Program-made: the position numbers and the translations under genes | From: an uncultured Eubacteriales bacterium | GTDB taxonomy: Bacteria; Bacillota; Clostridia; Lachnospirales; Lachnospiraceae | Direction of reading: 5' to 3' | DNA: 53,810 bases | Assembly: GCA_900319795.1 (NCBI GenBank) | Contig: ONPU01000011.1 | Location: 1 to 53,810 of the forward strand | The notes under the pieces: generated by a model | Databases searched by the model: none | What the model was told of the DNA's origin: nothing | Seen by the model: the letters and a program-made list of their open reading frames with translations, nothing else | Shown here: positions 43,061-51,247 of the stretch, piece by piece | Position numbering within the stretch: the stretch's first letter is position 1 | Layout: every line of letters begins with the position of its first letter

Positions 43061-44212
43061 TTATTCTAAATTTACCATTCCGGCAATTTCCCGGACGGCT
43101 TCCGCCGCTTTATCAGCATCGTCAACAGTATTGAAATAGCCGAAGCTGAAACGCACGGCTCCCTGACTGTCGGTGCCCAGCGCCTCGTGCATCAAAGGAG
43201 CGCAGTGCGCTCCGGATCTTACCGCGATCTCATACGTCATGGCCAGTTCATCCGAGACCAGAGCCGAATCCAGATCAGCAATATTCAGCGTGACGATCGG
43301 ACACCTGTCCGGAGCTGAAAAATCACCGTACACTATAACATTCGGAATTGCGGATACCGCTTTATAGAAGCGCCGGGCCAGCTCCGTTTCATGGGCATGA
43401 ATCGTATCGATGCCGCAGCTCAGGATATAATCCACGGCCGCGGAAAGGCCCGCGATCCCATGGCCGTTCAGCGTACCGGCTTCCAGTCTGGTCGGATATT
43501 CCGGCGGCTGTTCGGTCATAAATGATTGTACACCCGTCCCTCCGACTTTAAAAGGAGCAACTTCGATATCCCCGTTGATGCACAGCCCGCCCGTACCCTG
43601 AGGTCCCATCATGGACTTATGCCCTGTGAAACACAGGATGGAAATACCGGATTCCACCATGTCAATGGGGACTGTCCCCGCTGTCTGGGACGCGTCCACG
43701 ATCAAAAGCAGGCCATGTTCTTTCGCAATAGCGCCGATCCGGGAAAGATCCAGCATATTGCCTGTCAGGTTGGATGCGTGTGTACAGACAATGGCTTTTG
43801 TGTTCGGCTGAATCAGGCGTTCAAAGTCCGCGTAATCGACTGTGCCCCGGGCATCCGCCTGAACGAAGGAAAGCTCAGTTCCTCTCTCCGCGCGCAGCCT
43901 GTATAGAGGGCGCAGAACCGAATTATGTTCAAGCACGGTCGTAATGACATGGTCTCCTGCGCCTATGGTTCCGCTGATCGCGATGTTCAGGGCTTCCGTG
44001 GAATTATTTGTAAAAATGACCTGCTCCGATTTCGGGCATCCGAAAAATAAGGCCAGCTTCTGCCTTGTTTTGTAAATGAGGCGATTGGACTTCAAAGCTC
44101 CCTCGTGGGCCCCTCTGGAAGCATTTCCCAAAGAAGTCAGGGCATTCGTAACGGCACTCACAACCTCCGGAGGTTTGACCATGGTTGTAGCGGCATTATC
44201 AAGATAGATCAC
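43061..44212 (-). CDS. Cysteine desulfurase-family aminotransferase (class V)
   Basis: 383 residues, PLP enzyme of the family including EF2568-type proteins that co-occur with YedF. It starts at a GTG with GGAGGA 5-6 bases upstream (IYLDNAATTMVKPPEV). LVDASQTAGTVPIDM binds PLP, and SILCFTGHKSMMGPQGTGGLCI has the Schiff-base Lys (about residue 195). RSGAHCAPLMHEAL holds the mobile Cys-loop. It mobilises sulfur or selenium from cysteine or selenocysteine as a bound persulfide or selenide. It is flanked by DUF3343 and yedF in the same operon. Confidence 0.9.
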   Translation of the reverse strand: MIYLDNAATTMVKPPEVVSAVTNALTSLGNASRGAHEGALKSNRLIYKTRQKLALFFGCPKSEQVIFTNNSTEALNIAISGTIGAGDHVITTVLEHNSVLRPLYRLRAERGTELSFVQADARGTVDYADFERLIQPNTKAIVCTHASNLTGNMLDLSRIGAIAKEHGLLLIVDASQTAGTVPIDMVESGISILCFTGHKSMMGPQGTGGLCINGDIEVAPFKVGGTGVQSFMTEQPPEYPTRLEAGTLNGHGIAGLSAAVDYILSCGIDTIHAHETELARRFYKAVSAIPNVIVYGDFSAPDRCPIVTLNIADLDSALVSDELAMTYEIAVRSGAHCAPLMHEALGTDSQGAVRFSFGYFNTVDDADKAAEAVREIAGMVNLE

Positions 44213-44224
44213 AGTGTTCCTCCC

Positions 44225-44488
44225 TCAGCAATACTGGTCGCGCCTGGGCTGCAGCGGATTCTCCATGGATACGATGCTGTGATATACGGCATGTTCGCTT
44301 TGGATCACTTCCTTTGCCCGCTCGATCATATCCGGCGCGACAAGAAGCGACATACCGCAGCAGAGCGTTCCGCGGGCAGCGGCAGGAGCCGGTGCGATGC
44401 GGTTCATCACGCCGGCTCCGTCCAGCAGGTCATGGAGCATGAGCCCCTGCTCATAATTTTCAAACAGGATGTAATAGCGGGTGTTCAT
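44225..44488 (-). CDS. DUF3343 protein (copy 2, beside the reductase gene)
   Basis: 87 residues. YYILFENYEQGLMLHDLLDG then a loop ending GTLCCGMSLLVAP, with adjacent Cys residues at the place of the DUF3343 conserved Cys. The ATG overlaps the stop of the reductase gene by 4 bases, and the desulfurase-like gene starts 12 bases later, so it physically and translationally links the two. It differs from copy 1 in length and in the Cys pair. Confidence 0.72.
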   Translation of the reverse strand: MNTRYYILFENYEQGLMLHDLLDGAGVMNRIAPAPAAARGTLCCGMSLLVAPDMIERAKEVIQSEHAVYHSIVSMENPLQPRRDQYC

Positions 44489-45759
44489 CCGTTCAGCATT
44501 TCCACAAATGCTTCGATCCGGGTTCTCAACTGGCCCGCATCGGAATCTTCATAGTCTGTCTCAAGTGAAAGGACCGGGATGCCTTCCTTCTTCAGAGCTT
44601 CCGCTACACTCTTCTTCTCAATGTCATAGAGACCGCAGAATTTCAGACTGCAGTCAATCACGCCGTCCGCTTTGTATTCCTTCGCGAGGCGGATAATATC
44701 CTCAATACGGCCGGGATTCGGTGTGAAGCAGGCGCAGTTGTTCTTCATATAGCGCTCGGACAAAGCCATATAGAGATCATCAAGCGTCTCGCCGCTTTCG
44801 TCCACAAGGTTCTCGAAATAGCGTGTGCCGGTGCACATTTCTTCACAGACAACCGCGGCACCGCTTGTTTCGATGATATTGTGAAGCTTCCAGTTCGGAA
44901 CAGCCAGAGGAGTTCCGGTAAGAAGGATTCTCTTCGTTCCAGCGGGAACCACACTCACGCCGTCTTTAATCCTCTGCTCCAGTTCATCCGCAAGGCGGTT
45001 GCACATCTGGGCGCAGCGTTCGGGATCGTCAAAGAAGGAAATCTGTGTCATGAGAAGTGCGTCACGTCCGGAAATCGGAAGACATTCGCTCTTTCTGGCC
45101 TCATAGACCCTCTTCATGGCCTTTCTCTTCTCATTGACAATGCGGATCGCCTCTTTCAGTTTCTCAACACTCACTTTATTGCCGGTGATCTCCTCCACCT
45201 TCTGGGCAAAGTCCGCGATTTCTTCCTTCCATTTCACAATATCCTTCGGACGTTTCATCTGAGGTACGTCCATGATGTACATTGGCACATCCTGTCCGAG
45301 GATCTCATATGCTTTCTTCTTTCCGTCGCAGGTCGTCTCACCGACGTATACATCGGCAATTCTGAAGAACGGACATGTCCTGCCGAGGCGGGCGCCTACA
45401 GACGCTTTAATCAGCGGGCAGGTATTTTTCGGAAGAACAGCCTCTCCGCCGGGAACCCAGAACTGGGAACCGCCGCAAAGCCCCGTCACGATACCGTTGG
45501 CCGCGATGATCACTTCGTCGGGCACAAACACGCAGAAGGTTCCGAACACTTTCCGACCCTTCTTCTGTTCCTCGATCAGTTCCGCCGGACGAATCCCATG
45601 TACCTCCGAAATCACCAGATCCCAGAAATCCATAGCCTTCGGGCGGTTTTCCTGTGTCATGAACACGTCTCCCACCGCCACGGGCAGAACCTGACAGAGC
45701 ATATCGTGGCTCTCCAGATCCATTCCGAGGTTTTCCCACATTTTTACATAGTCTGCCAT
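44485..45759 (-). CDS. Double-cubane-type 2-hydroxyacyl-CoA dehydratase-family reductase (HgdB-like)
   Basis: 424 residues from ATG 45759 (AAAGGAGG upstream). It belongs to the HgdB/BcrB/DUF2284-like family: N-terminal substrate half with LPVAVGDVFMTQENRPKAMDFWDLVI, CGGSQFWVPGGEAVLPKNTCPLIKASVGA with cluster Cys, and the later CSLKFCGLYDIEKKSVAEALKKEGIPVLSLETDYED. Such proteins hold an unusual double [4Fe-4S] cluster and reduce small molecules with ATP-activated electrons. No second dehydratase subunit lies here, which fits the one-subunit 'double-cubane' group rather than a true acyl-CoA dehydratase. Substrate unknown. Confidence 0.83.
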   Translation of the reverse strand: MADYVKMWENLGMDLESHDMLCQVLPVAVGDVFMTQENRPKAMDFWDLVISEVHGIRPAELIEEQKKGRKVFGTFCVFVPDEVIIAANGIVTGLCGGSQFWVPGGEAVLPKNTCPLIKASVGARLGRTCPFFRIADVYVGETTCDGKKKAYEILGQDVPMYIMDVPQMKRPKDIVKWKEEIADFAQKVEEITGNKVSVEKLKEAIRIVNEKRKAMKRVYEARKSECLPISGRDALLMTQISFFDDPERCAQMCNRLADELEQRIKDGVSVVPAGTKRILLTGTPLAVPNWKLHNIIETSGAAVVCEEMCTGTRYFENLVDESGETLDDLYMALSERYMKNNCACFTPNPGRIEDIIRLAKEYKADGVIDCSLKFCGLYDIEKKSVAEALKKEGIPVLSLETDYEDSDAGQLRTRIEAFVEMLNG

Positions 45760-45842
45760 TTCCTTTTTTCCTCCTTTATCAACGACAGTCCGCATGCAAC
45801 GAACTGTGTCAGATACATGCTCCAAAACCCGTTTACGCCATT

Positions 45843-46616
45843 CTATAAAGCCAGCGCATAGAGCGCCGCTCCAAAAGCACCTGCGAAACGGGCTTCCGGC
45901 GCTGTCCGCACCTCCCGGTTGAACGCCTTTCCAAGTCTTTCACAGACAAACGGAAAATCACAAAGACCGCCTGTCAGGTAAAGCGGTCCCGCTTCCAGGG
46001 TCATCTTGCCTGCCTGTGTTTTCACTTTTTGGGCAATGGAATCGACAACGGCCCAGGCGATATTTTCCCTGGGCGTTCCCCGGCCGATGAGATTGATGAC
46101 CTCCGACTCCGCGAATACGGTGCAAAGAGAACTGATTCGTGTCTCGGCCCCCTGCTCCGCCATCGTACACAGACCGGCAGGCGTGACCGATAGCGTATTG
46201 GCCATCACCTCCAGAAACCGTCCGGTACCGGCGGAACACTTGTCGTTCATAGCGAAATCAGACACTGCGCCGTTTACAATGATAATCACTTTTGTATCCT
46301 GTCCGCCGATATCGATCACGTTCAGATGATCTGTTTTGAAAAGAGCCGCCGCCCCGCGGGCGTGACAGCTGATCTCCGTCACGGTTTTATCGGCAAATGG
46401 AACGGAAACACGCCCGTAACCCGTCGCTACAAAATGGACATTCTCTCCGATCTTCACTTTTTCCCGCAATTCAAGCCGGATCGCCTGCGCGGTTTCCACA
46501 CTGCTCCAACCGGTTGGTCTTAAATCCTGCCAGACCGGATCGCCATTTCCGTCAAGTACAACTGTTTTCGCGCAGGTGGAACCGATGTCGATCCCGACTC
46601 CGTATTCAACGCTCAT
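45843..46616 (-). CDS. ATP-dependent activase of the 2-hydroxyacyl-CoA dehydratase type (HgdC-like)
   Basis: 257 residues. ASKHA ATPase fold: GIDIGSTCAKTVVLDGNG (phosphate 1), IDIGGQDTKVIIIVNGA (phosphate 2), and the cluster Cys in NDKCSAGTGRFLEVMA. A homodimer bridges one [4Fe-4S] cluster and pumps an electron to the partner reductase with ATP. Order activase, reductase matches the known pairs. GAGGA is upstream of the ATG. It is the second gene after the ModE-type regulator. Confidence 0.92.
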   Translation of the reverse strand: MSVEYGVGIDIGSTCAKTVVLDGNGDPVWQDLRPTGWSSVETAQAIRLELREKVKIGENVHFVATGYGRVSVPFADKTVTEISCHARGAAALFKTDHLNVIDIGGQDTKVIIIVNGAVSDFAMNDKCSAGTGRFLEVMANTLSVTPAGLCTMAEQGAETRISSLCTVFAESEVINLIGRGTPRENIAWAVVDSIAQKVKTQAGKMTLEAGPLYLTGGLCDFPFVCERLGKAFNREVRTAPEARFAGAFGAALYALAL

Positions 46617-46635
46617 AAGGTAAGATCCTCATTTT

Positions 46636-47025
46636 TTATGAATCCTCATCATCAAAAGGCTCTGCCGGCATGAAGGTGTCGCGGTTCAGATTGAGAAGAG
46701 CGCTAGCCGTCTCCGCCAGTTTCCGCTCCATCTCCCGGTACACGCTGACCGCTCTTTCTCCTTGTGCCGTCAATGCCGAGCTTCCGCCGTTCTTTCCTCC
46801 GCTGATTCGGACGATCAGGCTGACGCCCATTTCCTTTTCCGCCCGGTTGATGATCTTCCATGCCTTGGTATAGGACATTTTCATCTCAGCCGCGGCGCCC
46901 TGAATGGATCCTGTCTCCGGAATCTTTTCAAGTAATTCGCAGATACCGGGGCCGAAAAAGCGTTCGTCGGAATGGATCGTCAGCTTGACCCTTGCCGTGA
47001 TATTCGTCCCCCTTTGTTCATTCAT
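46636..47025 (-). CDS. ModE-type winged-helix regulator
   Basis: 129 residues: only the N-terminal DNA-binding domain of ModE (LysR-type wHTH). RVKLTIHSDERFFGPGICELLEKIPETGSIQGAAAEMKMSYTKAWKIINRAEKEMG is the recognition part, followed by RISGGKNGGSSALTAQGERAV. No C-terminal TOBE molybdate-binding domain, so ligand sensing, if any, is separate. AAAGGAG lies 6 bases before the ATG at 47025. It heads the reductase/selenium-type operon, and its promoter carries an inverted repeat straddling the -10, consistent with self-control. Confidence 0.87.
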   Translation of the reverse strand: MNEQRGTNITARVKLTIHSDERFFGPGICELLEKIPETGSIQGAAAEMKMSYTKAWKIINRAEKEMGVSLIVRISGGKNGGSSALTAQGERAVSVYREMERKLAETASALLNLNRDTFMPAEPFDDEDS

Positions 47026-47058
47026 GAGCATCTCCTTTTCGTTATTTTTTCAAAAAAA

Positions 47059-47084
47059 TAACCATGGATATCATACCATGGTTA
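47059..47084 (-). promoter_or_regulatory. Inverted repeat: operator at the ModE-type promoter and terminator of the YunG-like gene
   Basis: Arms TAACCATGG and CCATGGTTA (9 bp, perfect) separated by 8 bases that hold the -10 of the operon promoter. On the minus strand the same hairpin is followed by TTTTTTT, 29 bases after the YunG-like stop, so it also looks like a terminator. Confidence 0.7.
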
Positions 47085-47099
47085 CTTAGTAAAAGTCAA
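47070..47099 (-). promoter_or_regulatory. Promoter of the ModE/activase/reductase operon
   Basis: The minus strand reads TTGACT, 18 bases, TATGAT, with TG one base before the -10 (extended). The start would be near 47063. Confidence 0.6.
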
Positions 47100-47112
47100 T
47101 TTTCTAACCTTA

Positions 47113-47553
47113 TTATGAAGAAGCTAACCGAATGTCGGAGAGCCGCTGCATCAGGCGTTCCTTCAGAATCTCATACCGCTGTTTCTTCTCGGTTTTCTGA
47201 AAATGAAACTCTCGTCGCTGTTCCGGGCAGTGTTCATAATCCAGCACCCGATTTCCGAACTGCTCACTGGTCAAATCAAATATGCAGTCCTCCACCACGT
47301 TGAAACAGTGAAAGTTTCCGTCTTCAAGCGGAACCCCGTAAACTTTTCCACCGAAGAGATCCTGCATAAGAAATGCTGTAACAGAACACTGCCCGTACGT
47401 CCTGTTCTCCAGGGACCAGTCCGCTCTCATTCTGGGCGCGCAGGTTTCGGCGCACCAGATGTCTTTCAGCAAATCATAATAGTCTCTCGGAGTAAGGCCC
47501 CGGGAATCCTTGACATCGGCTGTCTCCCAGCCGTAAAACCTGTAGTCCGCCAT
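47113..47553 (-). CDS. YunG-like protein
   Basis: 146 residues. It resembles the YunG family: WCAETCAPRMRADWSLENRTYGQCSVTAFLMQDLFGGKVYGVPLEDGNFHCFNVVEDCIFDLTSEQF, in which a GQCxVTA Cys and a later His form a possible papain- or transglutaminase-like pair. The role in any organism is not established. A Lys/Arg/Glu-rich helix ends the protein. No membrane segment. It follows the GH13 gene by 32 bases on the same strand and is ended by the hairpin at 47059-47084. Confidence 0.7.
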   Translation of the reverse strand: MADYRFYGWETADVKDSRGLTPRDYYDLLKDIWCAETCAPRMRADWSLENRTYGQCSVTAFLMQDLFGGKVYGVPLEDGNFHCFNVVEDCIFDLTSEQFGNRVLDYEHCPEQRREFHFQKTEKKQRYEILKERLMQRLSDIRLASS

Positions 47554-47585
47554 TTCGTTAAATCTCTTTCTGTATTTGATAAGGA

Positions 47586-49253
47586 TCAGCGAAAGCTCCT
47601 GGCCCAGTTGACGAGGGAATCCTGCCAGACATTTTCCATGACCTCCCGGCGCATGCGGTCCGTGACGGGGCCGTTCTTTGCCATCTTGTCGAGGATGACA
47701 GCCTGAAGCTGTTCCACAGTCATCTGGTCATACGGAATGTCAGGGATTTCAACCGGACACTTCTCTTCTGCCTTCTGAGCAGGCTTCTCGTCCGAATGTT
47801 TCTCTTCTGCTTTCTGAACAGGCTGATCGTCTGAACGTTTCTCTTCTTCCTTCCGGACAGGCTTCTCTACTGCTTTCCGGACAGGAATCTGAACCGGAAC
47901 CTCCGGCACTTCAGGCTTTTCCTCCCCTCCACAAGGAGCAAAAATATCACCGTCTGAGCCTTGAAGCGCGATCTCCAGACGTCCGCCCTCGCTGTTCAGT
48001 TTTTTCCCTGTGAGGAGTCCGATGTAGCAGCCGGCTGAAGCCTCCACGTTGATCCGTGTTTCTCCGTCACTGTTATTCACTGCCACTATCAGATTGCCGC
48101 GCGCGAAAGCATACTGCTCCGTCGTAAGGTGAAGCTGACGATAATCTCCCCTGACGAGATCGTCTTTATAGCGGGCGTGGATCTTTCCGAGCGCTGCTAT
48201 AAGCGCGGTACATGGATTCTGTTCGTAATCATCCGCATGATCGTTCAAATCAATGTACGGACGAAGGGAATCGTCCGAGAGCCGTTCCTTACGGCCTTCA
48301 ATACCGAATTCGCTCCCATAGTAAACCGAGGGGATTCCCGGCAATGTATAGAGCAGAATATGAACCGGCAGATAATGGGCTTTGTTCACAAGTTTCGTGA
48401 TAATCCGTTCCACATCGTGATTGTCAACAAAATTATACAGCTTGATGTGGGCGGGCACGAGGCCGTTGGTGCGCTGGACGGTATGCGCGATCTCAAAATA
48501 GTTGTGGTCATTGTGACCGCTGTAAAATGCCTTGTGCAGCGCGTAATTGGTCACGCTGTGCAGAGTGTTCTCATTGGCCCAGCGTGAATAATCACCGTGA
48601 ATGACCTCTCCCATGAGCCAGAATTCGGGCTTGACCTCGTCCGCGGTACGCCGCAGTGCTTTCATAAACTCAAAATCCAGCACGTCGGCGGCGTCGAGAC
48701 GAATGCCGTCGACATCGAACTCATTGACCCAGAAGCGGATGACGTCGCAGATATAGTCCCGGACCGCGGGATTTCTCTGGTTCAGCTTTACAAGCAGATT
48801 GTATCCGCCCCAGTTGTCATAGGAAAAGCCGTCGTTGTACTCGTTGTTTCCCCAGAAATTGACATTGCAGTACCAGTCACGATAGGCGGACGCTTCCCGA
48901 TGCTCCTGAATATCCTTAAACGCGAAAAAGTCACGGCCCGTATGGTTGAACACGCCGTCAAAGATGACCCTTAATCCTCCCTCGTGGCACGCGGCAACAA
49001 AGTTCTTCAGGTCTTCATTGGTACCGAGTCTGCTGTCCAGAAGACGGTAATCAGTGGTTTCATAGCCATGTCCGACAGACTGGAAAAGCGGGCCGATATA
49101 GAGGGCGGTGAAGCCCAGTTTTTTCAGATGTCCGATCCACGGAAGCAGCGTATTGAGCCGGTGGACCGGTTCTCCGTAGTCATTTGTTTTCGGCGCTCCG
49201 GTCAGTCCCAGCGGATAAATATGATAAAATACTGCTTCGTCATACCAAGCCAT
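47586..49253 (-). CDS. GH13 alpha-amylase family enzyme with repeat tail
   Basis: 555 residues. TIM barrel (about 1-390): region I IFDGVFNHTG, region II DGIRLDAADVL (nucleophile Asp), region III LMGEVIHGDYS (acid/base Glu), region IV FVDNHDVERI. No signal peptide, so it is cytoplasmic and probably acts on imported maltodextrin or glycogen (cyclomaltodextrinase/neopullulanase or alpha-glucosidase-like). After a short beta domain, the C-terminal 100 residues hold three 13-residue Lys/Glu repeats (about 455-500), then a small helical domain (IPYDQMTVEQLQAVILDKMAK). AAAGGAG lies upstream. Cotranscribed with the YunG-like gene. Confidence 0.9.
   Translation of the reverse strand: MAWYDEAVFYHIYPLGLTGAPKTNDYGEPVHRLNTLLPWIGHLKKLGFTALYIGPLFQSVGHGYETTDYRLLDSRLGTNEDLKNFVAACHEGGLRVIFDGVFNHTGRDFFAFKDIQEHREASAYRDWYCNVNFWGNNEYNDGFSYDNWGGYNLLVKLNQRNPAVRDYICDVIRFWVNEFDVDGIRLDAADVLDFEFMKALRRTADEVKPEFWLMGEVIHGDYSRWANENTLHSVTNYALHKAFYSGHNDHNYFEIAHTVQRTNGLVPAHIKLYNFVDNHDVERIITKLVNKAHYLPVHILLYTLPGIPSVYYGSEFGIEGRKERLSDDSLRPYIDLNDHADDYEQNPCTALIAALGKIHARYKDDLVRGDYRQLHLTTEQYAFARGNLIVAVNNSDGETRINVEASAGCYIGLLTGKKLNSEGGRLEIALQGSDGDIFAPCGGEEKPEVPEVPVQIPVRKAVEKPVRKEEEKRSDDQPVQKAEEKHSDEKPAQKAEEKCPVEIPDIPYDQMTVEQLQAVILDKMAKNGPVTDRMRREVMENVWQDSLVNWARSFR
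47761..47877. repeat. 39-bp tandem repeat, three copies, in the GH13 gene
   Basis: Units start at 47761, 47800 and 47839 (period 39) and encode 13-residue Lys/Glu-rich repeats such as KPAQKAEEKCPVE and QPVQKAEEKHSDE. Copy number may vary among strains. Confidence 0.8.
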
Positions 49254-49309
49254 ACAGTTTCTCTCCTTTATAATAAGTTCTCAGAATCTCTATATTTATG
49301 AGGATCCTG

Positions 49310-50149
49310 TCAAAAAGTACTCCCTGACAGCTCCCAGAACACCACAGCAGCGGCAGCGGCTACATTGAGAGAGTCCACACCGTGAGACATCGGAATCTTC
49401 ACCGTGTAATCACAGGCAGAAACCGTCTCATCCGGAAGGCCGTCTCCTTCACTTCCGAGAACCACGGCCAGCTTTTCCGCCTGCTTCAGAACCGGATCGC
49501 CGACGCTGATCGAATCCTCTTTCAATGCCATGGCGCAGGTGACAAAACCCTGGTTCTTCAGCTTTGCAAGCAGTTCCCGGGTATCCGGCGCGACCATCCA
49601 GGGAATCTGGAAAATGCAGCCCATACTGACCCTTACCGCTCTTCTGTAGAGAGGATCCGCGCTGTCATTTGAAAAAATAATCGCGTCCATTCCAAGAGCA
49701 GCCGCCGAACGGACGATGGCTCCCAGATTCGTCGGATTCATCACTCTGTCCAGTACGCAGATCTTTTTGAACCAGTCCGGAAGACGTTCCGGAAGACTCT
49801 GCGGCTTTCTTCTCATTGCCGCGAGCACGCCTCTGGTAAGCCGGTAGCCGGTGATCTGTTCCAGAACCGGCAGTCCGGCGGTATAAACGGGAGTCCCGTC
49901 TTTCGGAAGGATGTCCTGCACTTCCAGATATGCCGGATCATCTGTCTCCGTATTCCGCAGAAAACGTTCTTCCACAAGAAAAGAAACCGGCTCATAGCCG
50001 GCATCTATTGCCCTTCGAATCACTTTCGCGCTCTCGGCAATAAACAGTCCCGGATGAGGCTCATTGATTCTGTAAAGCTGATTTTCGTTTAACCTCGCGT
50101 AGATTTCCAGCTGAGAAGCGTGGAAATCATCGATCCTGATCAGATCCAT
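49310..50149 (-). CDS. SpoU/TrmH family RNA 2'-O-methyltransferase
   Basis: 279 residues. An N-terminal RNA-binding region of about 100 residues is followed by the SPOUT domain with VLDRVMNPTNLGAIVRSAAALGMDAIIF, LAVVLGSEGDGLPDETVSACDYTVKIPM and DSLNVAAAAAVVFWEL (knot). Methylates rRNA or tRNA ribose using SAM; target unknown. The start overlaps the CobW gene by 23 bases. TTGACA at its 3' end may belong to a promoter for the GH13 gene. Confidence 0.92.
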   Translation of the reverse strand: MDLIRIDDFHASQLEIYARLNENQLYRINEPHPGLFIAESAKVIRRAIDAGYEPVSFLVEERFLRNTETDDPAYLEVQDILPKDGTPVYTAGLPVLEQITGYRLTRGVLAAMRRKPQSLPERLPDWFKKICVLDRVMNPTNLGAIVRSAAALGMDAIIFSNDSADPLYRRAVRVSMGCIFQIPWMVAPDTRELLAKLKNQGFVTCAMALKEDSISVGDPVLKQAEKLAVVLGSEGDGLPDETVSACDYTVKIPMSHGVDSLNVAAAAAVVFWELSGSTF

Positions 50150-51128
50150 TATATACCTGTCCGTTGTGCCAGACTTTCTCTCTCAATTCTTTCGGGATCA
50201 CTCTGTCTGCAATCGCGTTTTGCTCCAGCTTTTCGCCGATTATGAGAAATACTTCCTGACCTCCTGCACACTCTTTTATCGTGCGTTCACTGTGGGCCGC
50301 GTTCATTTCATACCACGTCCCGTTTTCCTGATGAAAGCCCTTCATCCGGATGACCCTGCCGTACCTGCCTTCGTCGCTGAACAATTCTTCGGCAATACGT
50401 TCCAGTTCATTCAAAGGCAACGGGATATTGAGAAAGTACAGCGTACTGAAGCCGTTCTCATCCAGAATCCGAAGCTTCAGATGGTCAGCCGGGCAAATCC
50501 CGGCATTCATCATTTTTTCGAAGTCGGAATCTTCAAACTGATCCCAGTTTTTCGTGATCACATCCGCCTTAGAAAGGACCCTGTCACACTGAAATTCCCC
50601 CAGCGCGCGATTGATGTGTCCGATCGTCGCTGCTCTCCTTCCGGCGGGATATTCCTGGGTACGGCTCATGACAACCACACCCGCATTCGCGATCTGGGAC
50701 ACAAGGAAATAATCCGACTCACGGCTCATCTCATCCGGAAGTCCCGCATCGACGATTCCGATCACACTGCCCGCTTCGTACCAGCGGTCAACGGGATCCT
50801 CATGAAGTAGATCGAAGAATTCGTCCGCGTCAAAAATCCCTGAAGGCTCCACAATCACGCGGTCGAAACCGCGCATCGCCATGGAAATGAGTTTTGTCCG
50901 GAAACGGCGCACATGGCAGTCATAGTCGCATCCGCCCGCGATCATTTCCAGCTCGCAGCCGGCCTCTTCCAGTTCCTTAAGAAGAAGCATGTCGATGTTT
51001 ACCGCGCCGTAATCATTTTCCAAAATGGCAATTTTAAGGCCCAGATTCATCAGATGAGCAGCGTATTTTCGGATAAATGTAGTTTTCCCGGATCCCAGGA
51101 ATCCGGTGACAAGATCGATTTTAATCAT
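50127..51128 (-). CDS. CobW/COG0523 GTPase (metallochaperone family)
   Basis: 333 residues. GTPase G1 GFLGSGKTTFIRKY (about 9-22), then AILENDYGAVNIDMLLLKELEEAG, GGCDYDCHVRRF (Cys pair instead of the classical CxCC), VIVEPSGIFD and SKADVITKN (G4). The C-terminal CobW_C domain is short and lacks a long His tract. Such proteins load or traffic metals, often zinc. The promoter is at 51200-51228. It forms an operon with the SpoU-type gene (23-base overlap) and lies next to a ZIP transporter, supporting a metal role. Confidence 0.9.
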   Translation of the reverse strand: MIKIDLVTGFLGSGKTTFIRKYAAHLMNLGLKIAILENDYGAVNIDMLLLKELEEAGCELEMIAGGCDYDCHVRRFRTKLISMAMRGFDRVIVEPSGIFDADEFFDLLHEDPVDRWYEAGSVIGIVDAGLPDEMSRESDYFLVSQIANAGVVVMSRTQEYPAGRRAATIGHINRALGEFQCDRVLSKADVITKNWDQFEDSDFEKMMNAGICPADHLKLRILDENGFSTLYFLNIPLPLNELERIAEELFSDEGRYGRVIRMKGFHQENGTWYEMNAAHSERTIKECAGGQEVFLIIGEKLEQNAIADRVIPKELREKVWHNGQVYNGSDQDR

Positions 51129-51199
51129 CTTTTACGGCTTGCGGATTACTCTTCTACATTAAGATCCTTGCAAACATGGGTCAGGCCCTCGATTCCGTC

Positions 51200-51228
51200 A
51201 TTATACACCTTTACCTTTATTATTTCAC
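51200..51228 (-). promoter_or_regulatory. Promoter of the CobW/methyltransferase operon
   Basis: The minus strand reads GTGAAA, 17 bases, TATAAT (perfect -10). The start near 51193 leaves about 65 bases of leader. No clear Zur-type palindrome was seen. Confidence 0.5.
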
Positions 51229-51247
51229 TATATCTGCAAATATTGTC

